Of a stretch of DNA of 64,000 bases, positions 17,828 through 26,902 are shown one piece after another. The stretch comes from Marinobacter litoralis (GTDB lineage Bacteria > Pseudomonadota > Gammaproteobacteria > Pseudomonadales > Oleiphilaceae). The position numbers were made by a program, and so were the translations under genes. Location: positions 1 through 64,000 of the forward strand of contig NZ_JAELVS010000005.1 of assembly GCF_016427555.1 (NCBI RefSeq), given 5' to 3'. Within the stretch, counting starts at the first letter, position 1. Each line of letters opens with the position of its first letter. The notes below the pieces were generated by a model that was not told where the DNA came from, made no database searches, and saw only the letters and a program-made list of their open reading frames with translations.

Positions 17828-20659
17828 ATGTTCAAGAAAACTCTACTAAGTCTTGCCGTGGCTTCTACTTTAGGGTTGACGGGCTGCTTTGATAGCGCAA
17901 GCGACAACAGTAACGCTAACCCAAGTCCGAAATACAAAGACTCTTCTATTGATGGGAAGACTTGGCCGGTTTTTAATCCGGCGACCAGTCAACTGCCTCT
18001 GCCAAACGACTTGATTTTTGATAGCAAACAAGGGGACGGAACCTTTGGTGTAGCGGACACTAAACCACCGGTCACTACTGCGCTCAATGAACTTTCCGGC
18101 GCTTCCACCGTGGCCCCTGCCGTTATCCAAACCAACGGTCAACTCGATGAGAGCACTGTAGTAGCAGGAAAAACGGTGCACCTGATCGAACTCGAATACG
18201 CTAGTGGCGATCCCGTACGCGCCCTATCCAACAGCGAGCCACCCACACTGGCAGTAGCTTTGCAAAAACCACCAGTGTCTTTCCGGGCAGACGTTGAATC
18301 ACTTGACGGACAATCGGCTATTCGAATTCTCCCACTCAAACCCCTAAATCCTCAGAAACGTTACATTGTACTAGTGACAACCGGGGTTAAAGACATCAAT
18401 GGCGACTCCATTGTTCAAGACCCAGTATATCGGAACATTACCGGCACAGGCACTGCAGAAAACCCAAATGACGGTCTCTTAAGTTCGGCACTAGCTCCTG
18501 TTCGCAGCTTGGTGAACGGCCTATGGGAACCTGTGGCAATGAAATACGCCGCAGCTGTCGGAGCTCCCGTAACAGAGGAGCAGATTGCGCTAACTTACAG
18601 CTTCACAACGTCCAATGATGCAAAAGTTCTGCAATACATCGCCGAGCCCGCCGCCTGGTTTGCTGACCAGATTACAGCCTTTGTTCGTACGAGCGCCGTC
18701 ACTGCGGCCCGCGACGCCGGAGCTTCCGAGTATGCAGATCTCGCAGCGGCGGCAAATGCGGCTATAGCTCAATTCCCGCAATCACTTCCTGAGAACCCGG
18801 CATCCCCCCTGAATGCGGTGTTCGCGCCCACCGGGCCTTGCCCGATTAGCGGCCCTGCCGATTTAGGCGCTGGCTCCATTGACTGCTTGTCGACGTCTCT
18901 TGCCTCGCAATTCCGCGATGCATTGCCAACGCCGCTTCCGGGTGTTAACCGTAACGTATTTGATGGAACCAGTTTCACTGACGCAATCACCATTGACAAC
19001 GGAACCATCCAGCCCGTTGGCCTTTTATCAGCCGTTGCTGGCAGCATCCCCGGTGCCGATAGTGTCTTAGCCGTTCAGGGAAGCGTTTCGCTCCCCTATT
19101 ATCTTGGCGACACGCCCGCCGGCATCGCCGGTGACAATGCCGTAAACTGGGTTGCGGACAAACCACTAGCCGAGTCCCTGAACACCACTTTCTCGGCCCT
19201 GGGCCTGAGTCTGCCGCAGGCGGATGCCTCCGTATCCAAGGCCGTTAATTACGTCTTCCCGTTCCCGAAGCGGCAGAGCACCCAAGAAGCGCCCATGTTG
19301 GTACTCTACCCCAACAGCGGTGAGGAGCGCGGCGTGGTCATGTACCAGCACGGCATTACCACGGATCGCAGCGCTGCTCTGACCTTTGGCACCGCACTGG
19401 CAGCCCAGGGTTACGTGGTTGTCGCCATCGACCAGCCACTACATGGTATTGCACCTTTCACGACTGAAGAACAGGAGTCTCTGGCGCTTAAACTGCTCGT
19501 TGCAGGTGGCGCTACCGAATCAGAAGCACAAGGGCTCGCTCCGCTAGTTATAGGCGGCAATGAAGCGCAACTCGCAACCGCTCTCGGCGAGGGAACCGCC
19601 ACTCAGGAAACGACACTCAAAGCGCGCTCCCTGATCAATACTGTGGCTAACGCCGGCAGTACCATCCCCGGCCTCGCGCCGGATACATTTGAGCGCCATT
19701 ACGGCCTGTACGCCACCCCTGCGGGTACACCGGCGCCAATGGAGTTCGACCCCGCCAACGCAGCCGGTACCGACGGCTCCGGCAGCTTCTTCATCAACCT
19801 CCAGAATTTCCTGGCCGGCAGGGACAATATTCGTCAGAGCGTTGTTGACCAGTTGAATCTGCGCGCCACGCTGGCCGGTAGCCCTGCAGCGAGCCGTGCA
19901 GGCATGACACTTCAGAAACCAGCAGCAGCGGGTGGAGATGACGGCGCGCTGACTATCGACATCAACGATCCCGTCTACTTTGTTGGCCACTCGCTCGGCA
20001 CCATCACTGGCATGCCGTTCCTATCAGCCGTCAACGAGGATCAGATCGCGGATACCATTTTCACCGCACCTGACGGCAGTAGCTCATTGCCATCTGCGTT
20101 CAACAATATCCAGTCGGCCAGCCTCCTGACACCGGGCGGCGGTGTGGTTCGACTGCTGGAGAACTCGCCGTCGTTCGCACCTCGCATTCTGTTTGGATTG
20201 CAGCAGGCCGCTGGGTTGGAGCAAGGCGACGCAAATCTTGAGACGTTCTTCAACGTTTTCCAGGCTGCGATCGATTCAACCGATCCGGTAAACTTCACTG
20301 CCTCACTTGGCGCAGGGGGAACACCAATCCTATTGTCTGAGGTTGCAGGAGATAATGTGATTCCGAACGCCGCTGACAAGAAACAATGGAGCATTGATGC
20401 TTTGTCGGATACCTTCTCGCCGGCAGTAACAGGCCTGCCTGTACCAGTATCCGTTGATAGCTTCAGCGCTCCCCTGGCTGGCACAAAGCCCCTGACCATC
20501 GGTCTTGGAGGTGACCAGCTGACTACATATCAAGCGGGTGATCACGGCACTCCGGTCTCGGCTAATAATGATGCTGTATTTGGCGGCATGGTCTGCGAGA
20601 CCTTGGTGACCTTTGGCGTCGGCCTAGCGGAACTGCCTGCATTCTGTACCGCGCCCTGA
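17828..20659 (+). CDS. VolA/Pla-1-like extracellular lipase lipoprotein
   Basis: A 943-residue lipoprotein related to the Vibrio surface lysophospholipase VolA. The signal peptide ends in the lipobox LTGC (Cys20). The N-terminal third (NPATSQLPLPNDLIF through the RYIVLVTTGVKD segment) matches the bacterial virulence-factor lipase N-terminal domain. The C-terminal half is an alpha/beta hydrolase with YQHGITTDRSAAL and the nucleophile elbow GHSLG (Ser722). Such enzymes release fatty acids from phospholipids at the cell surface. ATG follows GGAAAAGG. It is monocistronic, with a hairpin terminator after it. Confidence 0.82.
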   Translation: MFKKTLLSLAVASTLGLTGCFDSASDNSNANPSPKYKDSSIDGKTWPVFNPATSQLPLPNDLIFDSKQGDGTFGVADTKPPVTTALNELSGASTVAPAVIQTNGQLDESTVVAGKTVHLIELEYASGDPVRALSNSEPPTLAVALQKPPVSFRADVESLDGQSAIRILPLKPLNPQKRYIVLVTTGVKDINGDSIVQDPVYRNITGTGTAENPNDGLLSSALAPVRSLVNGLWEPVAMKYAAAVGAPVTEEQIALTYSFTTSNDAKVLQYIAEPAAWFADQITAFVRTSAVTAARDAGASEYADLAAAANAAIAQFPQSLPENPASPLNAVFAPTGPCPISGPADLGAGSIDCLSTSLASQFRDALPTPLPGVNRNVFDGTSFTDAITIDNGTIQPVGLLSAVAGSIPGADSVLAVQGSVSLPYYLGDTPAGIAGDNAVNWVADKPLAESLNTTFSALGLSLPQADASVSKAVNYVFPFPKRQSTQEAPMLVLYPNSGEERGVVMYQHGITTDRSAALTFGTALAAQGYVVVAIDQPLHGIAPFTTEEQESLALKLLVAGGATESEAQGLAPLVIGGNEAQLATALGEGTATQETTLKARSLINTVANAGSTIPGLAPDTFERHYGLYATPAGTPAPMEFDPANAAGTDGSGSFFINLQNFLAGRDNIRQSVVDQLNLRATLAGSPAASRAGMTLQKPAAAGGDDGALTIDINDPVYFVGHSLGTITGMPFLSAVNEDQIADTIFTAPDGSSSLPSAFNNIQSASLLTPGGGVVRLLENSPSFAPRILFGLQQAAGLEQGDANLETFFNVFQAAIDSTDPVNFTASLGAGGTPILLSEVAGDNVIPNAADKKQWSIDALSDTFSPAVTGLPVPVSVDSFSAPLAGTKPLTIGLGGDQLTTYQAGDHGTPVSANNDAVFGGMVCETLVTFGVGLAELPAFCTAP

Positions 20660-20684
20660 TAGACCCAACTGGGCAGAATGAAAG

Positions 20685-20707
20685 AGGGCTCCCATAGCGG
20701 GAGCCCT
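20685..20707. terminator. Bidirectional terminator
   Basis: AGGGCTCCC (20685-20693) and GGGAGCCCT (20699-20707) form a perfect stem with a 5-nt loop and TTTTTG after it. It serves the lipase gene and, from the other side, the CoA-transferase gene. Confidence 0.9.
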
Positions 20708-20717
20708 TTTTGTGTCT

Positions 20718-21782
20718 CTAACACCCCATATCTCGGAACACCGAACCAAGTTGTTTCTGGAATTCTCCATCCCCCCGATCCCTCTCAACAACCATCGCCC
20801 TAGCCTTCATCTGCGGATGCTCCGCTGCCTCTTCAATCGTCAACACCGGCTCCACACAGGCATCCACGTGCGCAAAAATCTCGCGCCACTCTGCAAAAGT
20901 TTTCGCAGCCACTTTTTGTTTTATGGCTTTTTTCAGCGCCTGCTGCTGTTCCGGATTTTGGCTTAGGGCAAAACTCTTCATCTCCGGAATTTCCAGCGCA
21001 TCGCACAAACGCGCGGAGAACTGCGGCTCCAGGCTTCCTACGGACAGCCATCGGCCATCGCTGGTCTGGTAGTAGTCATAAAAGGTGCCACCGTTCAGCA
21101 TGCCGCTCTCTGGCTTCTGAGTTTGGCCGCCAGCGATGGCTGCAGCACCCGCCATGGCGTTCATAGAAAAGGCTGCGTCGGTCATGCTGATGTCAATGAA
21201 AGCGCCCTCACCGGTTTGCTGGCGCCGTATAACGGCCGCCAGGATACCCATTACCGCATGATGAGAACCGCCGGCCACGTCGGCGATCTGTATACCCATG
21301 GGCGGTGGCCCACTGTCGGCCCGGCCGCAGTGGCTGGCCACGCCCGAAATGGCAAGGTAGTTAATGTCGTGGCCGGCTCGATCTTTGTAGGGGCCGGTTT
21401 GGCCATAGCCAGTAATGGCACAATAGATCAGATTAGGATTGATGGCTTTAAGAGCTTCATAACCAATACCGAGGCGGTCCATCACGCCGGGGCGAAATTG
21501 CTCCACTACCACGTCGTATTCTTTGACCAGTTCTTTGATCTTTTCGGCACTGCCTTCCTGTTTGAGGTTAAGCTCTAAGGTTTGCTTTCCGCGCCCCAGG
21601 TAGGAGTATGCCGTACTGAACTTGCCATCAAACGGCGGTAACACCTTCACCAAATCTACTCGGTCTGGCGCTTCCACCCGTAGTACCTCAGCACCCATAT
21701 CTGCCAGCATCATAGTGGCGTAAGGCCCGGGCAATAACGTGCTGAAATCGAGGACTTTCAATTCTTTGAGCGGGGCGGTCAC
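20718..21782 (-). CDS. Family III CoA-transferase / alpha-methylacyl-CoA racemase-like
   Basis: A CaiB/BaiF-fold protein of 354 residues. The N-terminal LKVLDFSTLLPGPYATMMLADMGAEVLRVE and the catalytic-region Asp in AGHDINYLA are typical. The short length and the GRGKQTLELNLK segment resemble alpha-methylacyl-CoA racemase, which epimerises 2-methyl branched acyl-CoAs, more than CoA-transferases of about 400 residues. Branched-chain lipid or isoprenoid catabolism is thus possible. It is divergent from an AraC regulator that may control it. Confidence 0.8.
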   Translation of the reverse strand: MTAPLKELKVLDFSTLLPGPYATMMLADMGAEVLRVEAPDRVDLVKVLPPFDGKFSTAYSYLGRGKQTLELNLKQEGSAEKIKELVKEYDVVVEQFRPGVMDRLGIGYEALKAINPNLIYCAITGYGQTGPYKDRAGHDINYLAISGVASHCGRADSGPPPMGIQIADVAGGSHHAVMGILAAVIRRQQTGEGAFIDISMTDAAFSMNAMAGAAAIAGGQTQKPESGMLNGGTFYDYYQTSDGRWLSVGSLEPQFSARLCDALEIPEMKSFALSQNPEQQQALKKAIKQKVAAKTFAEWREIFAHVDACVEPVLTIEEAAEHPQMKARAMVVERDRGDGEFQKQLGSVFRDMGC

Positions 21783-21959
21783 GGCAATCTCCTGTTATTT
21801 TGTTAGTCGATGAACTCATGCTGCCGTTTTTTCATGCCTCGGCCAACTACCCGTTTGGCCAATCCCATTGGCGAAATCTTCCATCTTCGCGGTCATTCAA
21901 GCGGTTGCATTGTCTTTCTGGGCACTTATGATGAATGGCGTCTCACAAAAGGTTCGTGT

Positions 21960-22982
21960 ATGTCTGCTCTTACGGTTTCCAGGCACTTTGTTGAAGCATC
22001 CCTCACCGGCGCCGAGCGCTTGGGTTTTGATGTTCGCGAACTGTTACTGGAAGCCGGCATCTCGCCCGATTTACTGCGCATTGAGAAAGCCCGGGTTAAC
22101 AGCGCCCAATTCAGCCGATTGATGCAAGTGATCTGGGCAAAAACCGGTGATGAATTCATGGGCATGGGGCCAAGGCGTGCCCGATCCGGCACGTTTGCCA
22201 CCATGTGTGAGCTGGCGATTAACTGCCAGACGTTGGAGGAAGTGTTACGGCAAACGTACGAGTTTTCTCGCCTGTTCGAACCCATGGCGGGTATGAAGCT
22301 AGAAATCCACGAAAACAGCGCACGACTGGTGTCGAAGATTGAGGGCGAATACTGCGACCCGGACCACTTTCTTCAGGAAAGCTTGCCGGTGATCTGGCAC
22401 CGCCTGGCCAGCTGGCTGATCGGTCAGCCGGTGGAGCTTGAAAAGGCCGAGTTCCATTACGCCAAGCCCGAACACGGTGATGAATTACGGCATATTTTCC
22501 GTTGCCCACTGGCGTTTGAATCAGACTGCACCGCCCTCACCTTTAACAAACGCTTTCTGTCGGCTCCAGTGATTCGGGACAAGCCCGAGATGCGCCAATT
22601 CCTGAAAACCTCTCCGGCGGATTTGCTATCCCGGCCCGACGAAAGCAATACCTGGACCGGCCGCATTCGAGGCTTGATTGGCCGGGACTTCTCCAAGCCC
22701 ATGCCAGATTTTGACTGGATAGCTCAAGAGCTGCACACCAGCCCGCAAACGCTTAGGCGAAGGCTGAAACAGGAGAATACGTCGTTTCAGGAGATAAAAG
22801 ACCTGCTGCGGCGGGATATGGCCATTTATTACCTGAGCCATCAGGATTTGCCGATCAATGACATTGCCGAACGAGTAGGTTTTACCGAACCGTCCACGTT
22901 CCATCGTGCGTTCAAGAAGTGGACGGGCGTGACCCCGGGCGCCTGGCGCGATGGCGAACGGGGCAATCTGGCGGTGAACTAA
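21960..22982 (+). CDS. AraC-family regulator with Arabinose_bd N-domain
   Basis: A 340-residue regulator of the OruR/ArgR-like group. The N-terminal half (ending near LRHIFRCPLAFESDCTALTF) is the ligand-sensing domain common in regulators of lipid and hydrocarbon use. The C-terminal 100 residues hold two helix-turn-helix units (QELHTSPQTLRRRLKQE and IAERVGFTEPSTFHRAFKKW). I start at 21960 behind AAAAGG; an upstream ATG at 21810 lacks a ribosome site. The divergent CoA-transferase gene is the likely target. Confidence 0.85.
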   Translation: MSALTVSRHFVEASLTGAERLGFDVRELLLEAGISPDLLRIEKARVNSAQFSRLMQVIWAKTGDEFMGMGPRRARSGTFATMCELAINCQTLEEVLRQTYEFSRLFEPMAGMKLEIHENSARLVSKIEGEYCDPDHFLQESLPVIWHRLASWLIGQPVELEKAEFHYAKPEHGDELRHIFRCPLAFESDCTALTFNKRFLSAPVIRDKPEMRQFLKTSPADLLSRPDESNTWTGRIRGLIGRDFSKPMPDFDWIAQELHTSPQTLRRRLKQENTSFQEIKDLLRRDMAIYYLSHQDLPINDIAERVGFTEPSTFHRAFKKWTGVTPGAWRDGERGNLAVN

Positions 22983-22986
22983 AAAC

Positions 22987-23865
22987 TCAATTGCCGGCAC
23001 TGCCTTGCTGAAGGTTACGGATGAGGCGCCCCAAGGTTCGGGCGATTTCGCTCACCTTCGCCGGATTGTGGGCAAGCTGGAACAATCTCGAACCATCCCT
23101 AGGGTCGTAGATCCAGCAGGCACCTACAACCGCCTCGCAATCCCAGCGAGGCTGAGGGTTTACACCATAAACCGGAAGCGGACTTGTTTTCCGAACCAGT
23201 GTACCGTCGATCTCCCGTCGCACTTGCTGAACGGTCAGCTCGCTGTCGTTTATCGTCACCCGATACTGAATATCCGCTGGCCGATCCAGGCGCACAACGG
23301 TTTTGTCTTTCCGCCAACCGTTCGCGTCCAGCAAAGCATTCAAGTGGATCGTCAACGCCTCCCGGTCGGTTTTCGCGAGATACAATTTACGCAGGCTTGC
23401 CAATCCTTCTTCACCTGCGGGCTCGATCACCGCCACGGGCTCTTTAACCACCACGTTGCCCTCTACCAATGCCCGGGCATTCGCTTTGCTTTGCTTTTCG
23501 ATATCGGTAATCAGCTTCAGTGACTGCTGATAATGCTTGCCGTCTGCACCCACGCGACTCACATACCCTTCAAGGGCTGATCGCGCTTCGTTAAAATGCT
23601 TGGCTTGTAACATGGCCCGGCCACGGTAATACAGGTACTCCGCGGGTTTCTCGCCTTTCATTACCTGAAGGCGATTCAGGTACTCGCCGGCTTCACTCCA
23701 ACGTTCCGCGCTCACAGCTTCTTCGGTGGCCAGCATAAGACGGCGAATTTCATGCTCCGGCTCCAGCGACTGAGCATGACCAACACCAACCAACGAGCAC
23801 GACAACACCAATCCGGCCAACCATGAAAGGGGCGCGGGCATACGCCGTTTGCGAGTTAACAACAT
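22987..23865 (-). CDS. Hypothetical exported TPR-like protein
   Basis: A 293-residue protein not assigned to a named family. It has a signal peptide (PLSWLAGLVLSCSLVGVGHAQ), then helical segments of TPR character (AERWSEAGEYLNRLQ, KHFNEARSALEGYV), then a mixed region ending WIYDPRDGSRLFQLAHNP. It is probably periplasmic. The ATG at 23865 follows CAGGAG, four bases after the rmuC stop, so the two genes form an operon; this coupling does not reveal the function. Confidence 0.6.
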   Translation of the reverse strand: MLLTRKRRMPAPLSWLAGLVLSCSLVGVGHAQSLEPEHEIRRLMLATEEAVSAERWSEAGEYLNRLQVMKGEKPAEYLYYRGRAMLQAKHFNEARSALEGYVSRVGADGKHYQQSLKLITDIEKQSKANARALVEGNVVVKEPVAVIEPAGEEGLASLRKLYLAKTDREALTIHLNALLDANGWRKDKTVVRLDRPADIQYRVTINDSELTVQQVRREIDGTLVRKTSPLPVYGVNPQPRWDCEAVVGACWIYDPRDGSRLFQLAHNPAKVSEIARTLGRLIRNLQQGSAGN

Positions 23866-23869
23866 ACTG

Positions 23870-25324
23870 CTACTCCTGATGAATATTGGTGCCATCTGAC
23901 ATAATGCCCGCCGGCTCTGCTTCACGGCGCGACTCGGGCTCGTCTGCATTTTCAACATCGTCAGCATCCACCTCTGCCTGCTCGACAATGCTTTTCGGCA
24001 GTTCCTTTTTCACCCGAACACCCAGCTCCACAAACCGGTTAGCTTGAGAGATAAGGTTACCACGGCCCCGGGTCAGGGTATTCATCGCATTATCGTACGT
24101 ACCCTGCGCGGTATGCAGCTGGCTTCCAAGGCGCTCCATGGCTTCCACAAAGACACGCAACTTGTCGTACACAGCTCCGGCACGCTCGGCAATCCGGCGG
24201 GCATTTTGACTCTGCCGTTCATAACGCCAGACATTCTCGATCGTGCGCAAAGTTGCTAACAAAGTGGTCGGTGTTACCACAATAATCTTTCTTTCGAACG
24301 CTTCAGCGAACAAGTTATCATCCTGCTGAAAAGCTGCCACGAACGCAGGCTCAATGGGCATAAACAAGAGCACAAAGTCGGGCGAATGCAGTCCGTTGAG
24401 CTGGCTGTAATCCTTCTCGCTCAGCGTGCGTATGTGGTTTCGCACCGCATCTACGTGTTGCTTCAAGGCCTGCTCCCTGGCCTCGTCATTCTCAGCGATC
24501 ACCCATTGCTGATAGGCCACCAGTGACACTTTCGAATCCACCACCAAATTACGTTGGTCAGGCAGGTGAACGATGACATCCGGGCGCAACAGCTGGTTGT
24601 CGCTGTCGCGGTAGCTGCCCTGGGTTTCGTATTCAATACCTTTGCGCAAACCGGAACGCTCAAGCACACGCTCCAGAATCAATTCGCCCCAGTTACCCTG
24701 CACCTTTTTATCGCCCTTCAGGGCTTTCGTAAGATTAGCGGCTTCTTCGGTGATCTGCCGGTTCAAATCCTGCAGCGAATTAATTTCACTGCGCAGAGCC
24801 TGACGATCACGGGTTTCTGTGGTGTACACGTCTTCTACCCGCTTGCGAAAATCCTGTAGCTGGTCTCGAAACGGAGTCAGCAAAGCGTCCAAATTGGTTT
24901 TCGATTGCTGACTAAAGCGTTCGCTCTTCTGGTCGAAGATACGATTGGCCAGATTCTCAAACTCCTGCTTTAAGCTGTCCCGATTCTTTTCCAGCAATTC
25001 CAGTTTTTCTCTGGCGGCGCGGCGCTCTTTATCCAACGCTACCTGCTGCTCACGCAGATCGGCCTGCAGAACAGCAACCTGATTCCGCCAGCTCTCTACA
25101 GCATGCTCCAGTTTCTCCACGCGGTCCTGTTTCTCTGCCAGCGTTTTTTCCAGATACCGGATTTCCTGCTCATGCAATGCGCCCGATTGGTGGACGGCAT
25201 TTAAACGGGACGTTCTTTGAACTAACAAGCCTAGTAGTCCCAAGCAAACGACCAGCAAAAACGCACTGCCCCCGAGTACCAATTCCGGGTTAGCTGAACT
25301 GAATTGAGCGAATTCCTCTACCAC
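23870..25324 (-). CDS. rmuC: RmuC-family DNA recombination protein
   Basis: RmuC limits recombination at inverted repeats in E. coli and is thought to be a membrane-tethered nuclease. The 484-residue protein has one N-terminal membrane helix (LVLGGSAFLLVVCLGLLGLLV), a coiled coil of about 170 residues, and the RmuC core (VQGNWGELILERVLERSGLRKG, PDVIVHLPDQRNLVVDSKV with the D-x-K of a restriction-like fold, and FMPIEPAF). The acidic C-terminal tail is extra. It starts at GTG after CAGGAG. Confidence 0.92.
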   Translation of the reverse strand: MVEEFAQFSSANPELVLGGSAFLLVVCLGLLGLLVQRTSRLNAVHQSGALHEQEIRYLEKTLAEKQDRVEKLEHAVESWRNQVAVLQADLREQQVALDKERRAAREKLELLEKNRDSLKQEFENLANRIFDQKSERFSQQSKTNLDALLTPFRDQLQDFRKRVEDVYTTETRDRQALRSEINSLQDLNRQITEEAANLTKALKGDKKVQGNWGELILERVLERSGLRKGIEYETQGSYRDSDNQLLRPDVIVHLPDQRNLVVDSKVSLVAYQQWVIAENDEAREQALKQHVDAVRNHIRTLSEKDYSQLNGLHSPDFVLLFMPIEPAFVAAFQQDDNLFAEAFERKIIVVTPTTLLATLRTIENVWRYERQSQNARRIAERAGAVYDKLRVFVEAMERLGSQLHTAQGTYDNAMNTLTRGRGNLISQANRFVELGVRVKKELPKSIVEQAEVDADDVENADEPESRREAEPAGIMSDGTNIHQE

Positions 25325-25537
25325 TTACGGTAACTCCTGAACATTCAACAGATGAAGCAGGGCTTTGATCAATAGCCCAAGCCTGACAGTCTAACCCAGA
25401 GATCTGATTTTGGGGGGAAATTGGAAAAGCACCTCAACAACGGGCTCGACTGTTTGGCATTTAACGTAATTGACCGACATCGCTCTAGACGCACGGAGTA
25501 AATTCATCTAAAAAGAATAAAACTGCGATTAATTTTT

Positions 25538-25960
25538 ATGGCACGCCAACCAAATGCTCACCTGCAGGACTGGAGCATGCTGAAAGAACTCTGGAGAAAA
25601 CTGGAATCCGAACTTCTGCAAACAGATGCCGCTGCAGAAGAAGCCAGCTGGGCACAATACCAAACACCAGGACGGCGCAGCGGCGCCAAGATGCTGCCCC
25701 ACATCACCCATACCGGCGAGTTTCACCTTGAACGGCTAAACCAGCTGTTGCATGATCGTTACGATCAAACGTTCGAGGCGCCAGACAATCCTGCCGCCGA
25801 CGACGAGACACTGAAAGCTGTCATCAGCTATGCCTCCCGCATTCAGGACCAGGACATCCAGCGTGAACTGCTTCTGTTCTACCTCAACTGCTCGCCCGTG
25901 ATTCAGGAATACCTTCGATCGGAAACCACCCTCGGAACGGGTCCATTTTTTGGCAAATAA
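25538..25960 (+). CDS. Conserved-looking hypothetical protein
   Basis: A 140-residue soluble protein I do not recognise. It is mostly helical, with a charged N-terminal half and a C-terminal DIQRELLLFYLNCSPVIQEYL segment; it has no signal peptide, membrane helix or cysteine cluster. The ATG lies in A+T-rich sequence without a strong ribosome site. It stands alone between the divergent rmuC and the retropepsin/ATP-grasp operon 138 bases downstream, so it may or may not share that operon's role. Confidence 0.55.
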   Translation: MARQPNAHLQDWSMLKELWRKLESELLQTDAAAEEASWAQYQTPGRRSGAKMLPHITHTGEFHLERLNQLLHDRYDQTFEAPDNPAADDETLKAVISYASRIQDQDIQRELLLFYLNCSPVIQEYLRSETTLGTGPFFGK

Positions 25961-26098
25961 GTCCGCGTCTTAACCATCTGTAAAGGCGCTGAATATGCAG
26001 CTTGTAGTATACTCATCTCCCTAACCGACAACACAATGAAGGCTCATCGGCACAAACTCCACGGCCGAGCAATTGAGCAGCCACTTCAGGGGAAATTC

Positions 26099-26902
26099 AT
26101 GGGTGACAGGTTCTTCAAACCTCGACCACTAGTTGCTTTCGGCATCACAGCATTACTTTTGGTCTTGTCCGGATGTACTGCGGACCAATATTTCATGGTC
26201 CCAAAGGAAGGGGTCGATGACATACGCGCATCGCTGAACAAACAGCGAGCGACGATGATAACGATGGAGAACAATGCCGGTGTGCGTCAGGAACAGCTAC
26301 TCGGCCACCAAAAACAATCCACACAAACGATTCTGGACGCCATCGCCACCCAGGTAGAAAAACCGACCTGCCCACCGGTAGTTCAACGAAGCTGCCCCCC
26401 TGTCCCTAAAGACACAGGCCGGGCCGACCGCCTGAGGGGCAAGGTTGTTGTCGGTGAAGTTGAAAAACTTTACCTCGCAGACGCCGAAACGGTATACACC
26501 GCACGCATTGACAGCGGTGCAGAAACCTCTTCGATACATACCCGTAATGTAAAACGCTTCGAGCGTGATGGTAGCAACTGGGTGCGGTTTGACGTCCCGG
26601 TTCCCGGCAGCTCCGGTGAACAATGGGTTACCCTCGAAAAAGAAATCTCTCGTCGCGTCAAAATCATCCAGTCCGCCGCGGATGAGGCGGAACGCCGAGT
26701 GGTCGTAGAGCTTCAGTTTGCCATTGGCGATCATGAACAGGTTGCCGAATTCACGCTTGCCGATCGCACCAACCTCACCTATGAAGTCCTGATTGGCCGC
26801 AACGTATTACGCGATGTCATGCTGATCGATGTGGGTAAAGAATTCGCCACCGAACTTCCCAAAAGTTACCGAAATAAAACCCAGACGGGAGATGACGCAT
26901 GA
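26099..26902 (+). CDS. Retropepsin-like (RimB/PF05618) lipoprotein
   Basis: A 267-residue lipoprotein (lipobox LSGC, Cys26). A stalk with two Cys-Pro-Pro segments (TCPPVV, SCPPVP) leads to the domain annotated as ATP-dependent zinc protease, whose fold is that of a single-chain retropepsin. The aspartic-protease signature is ARIDSGAETSSI, with Asp138-Ser-Gly. The domain runs from about residue 115 to the end. ATG 26099 follows AGGGGA. It overlaps the next gene by ATGA. Peptidase or peptide-binding activity in the periplasm is likely but unproven. Confidence 0.78.
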   Translation: MGDRFFKPRPLVAFGITALLLVLSGCTADQYFMVPKEGVDDIRASLNKQRATMITMENNAGVRQEQLLGHQKQSTQTILDAIATQVEKPTCPPVVQRSCPPVPKDTGRADRLRGKVVVGEVEKLYLADAETVYTARIDSGAETSSIHTRNVKRFERDGSNWVRFDVPVPGSSGEQWVTLEKEISRRVKIIQSAADEAERRVVVELQFAIGDHEQVAEFTLADRTNLTYEVLIGRNVLRDVMLIDVGKEFATELPKSYRNKTQTGDDA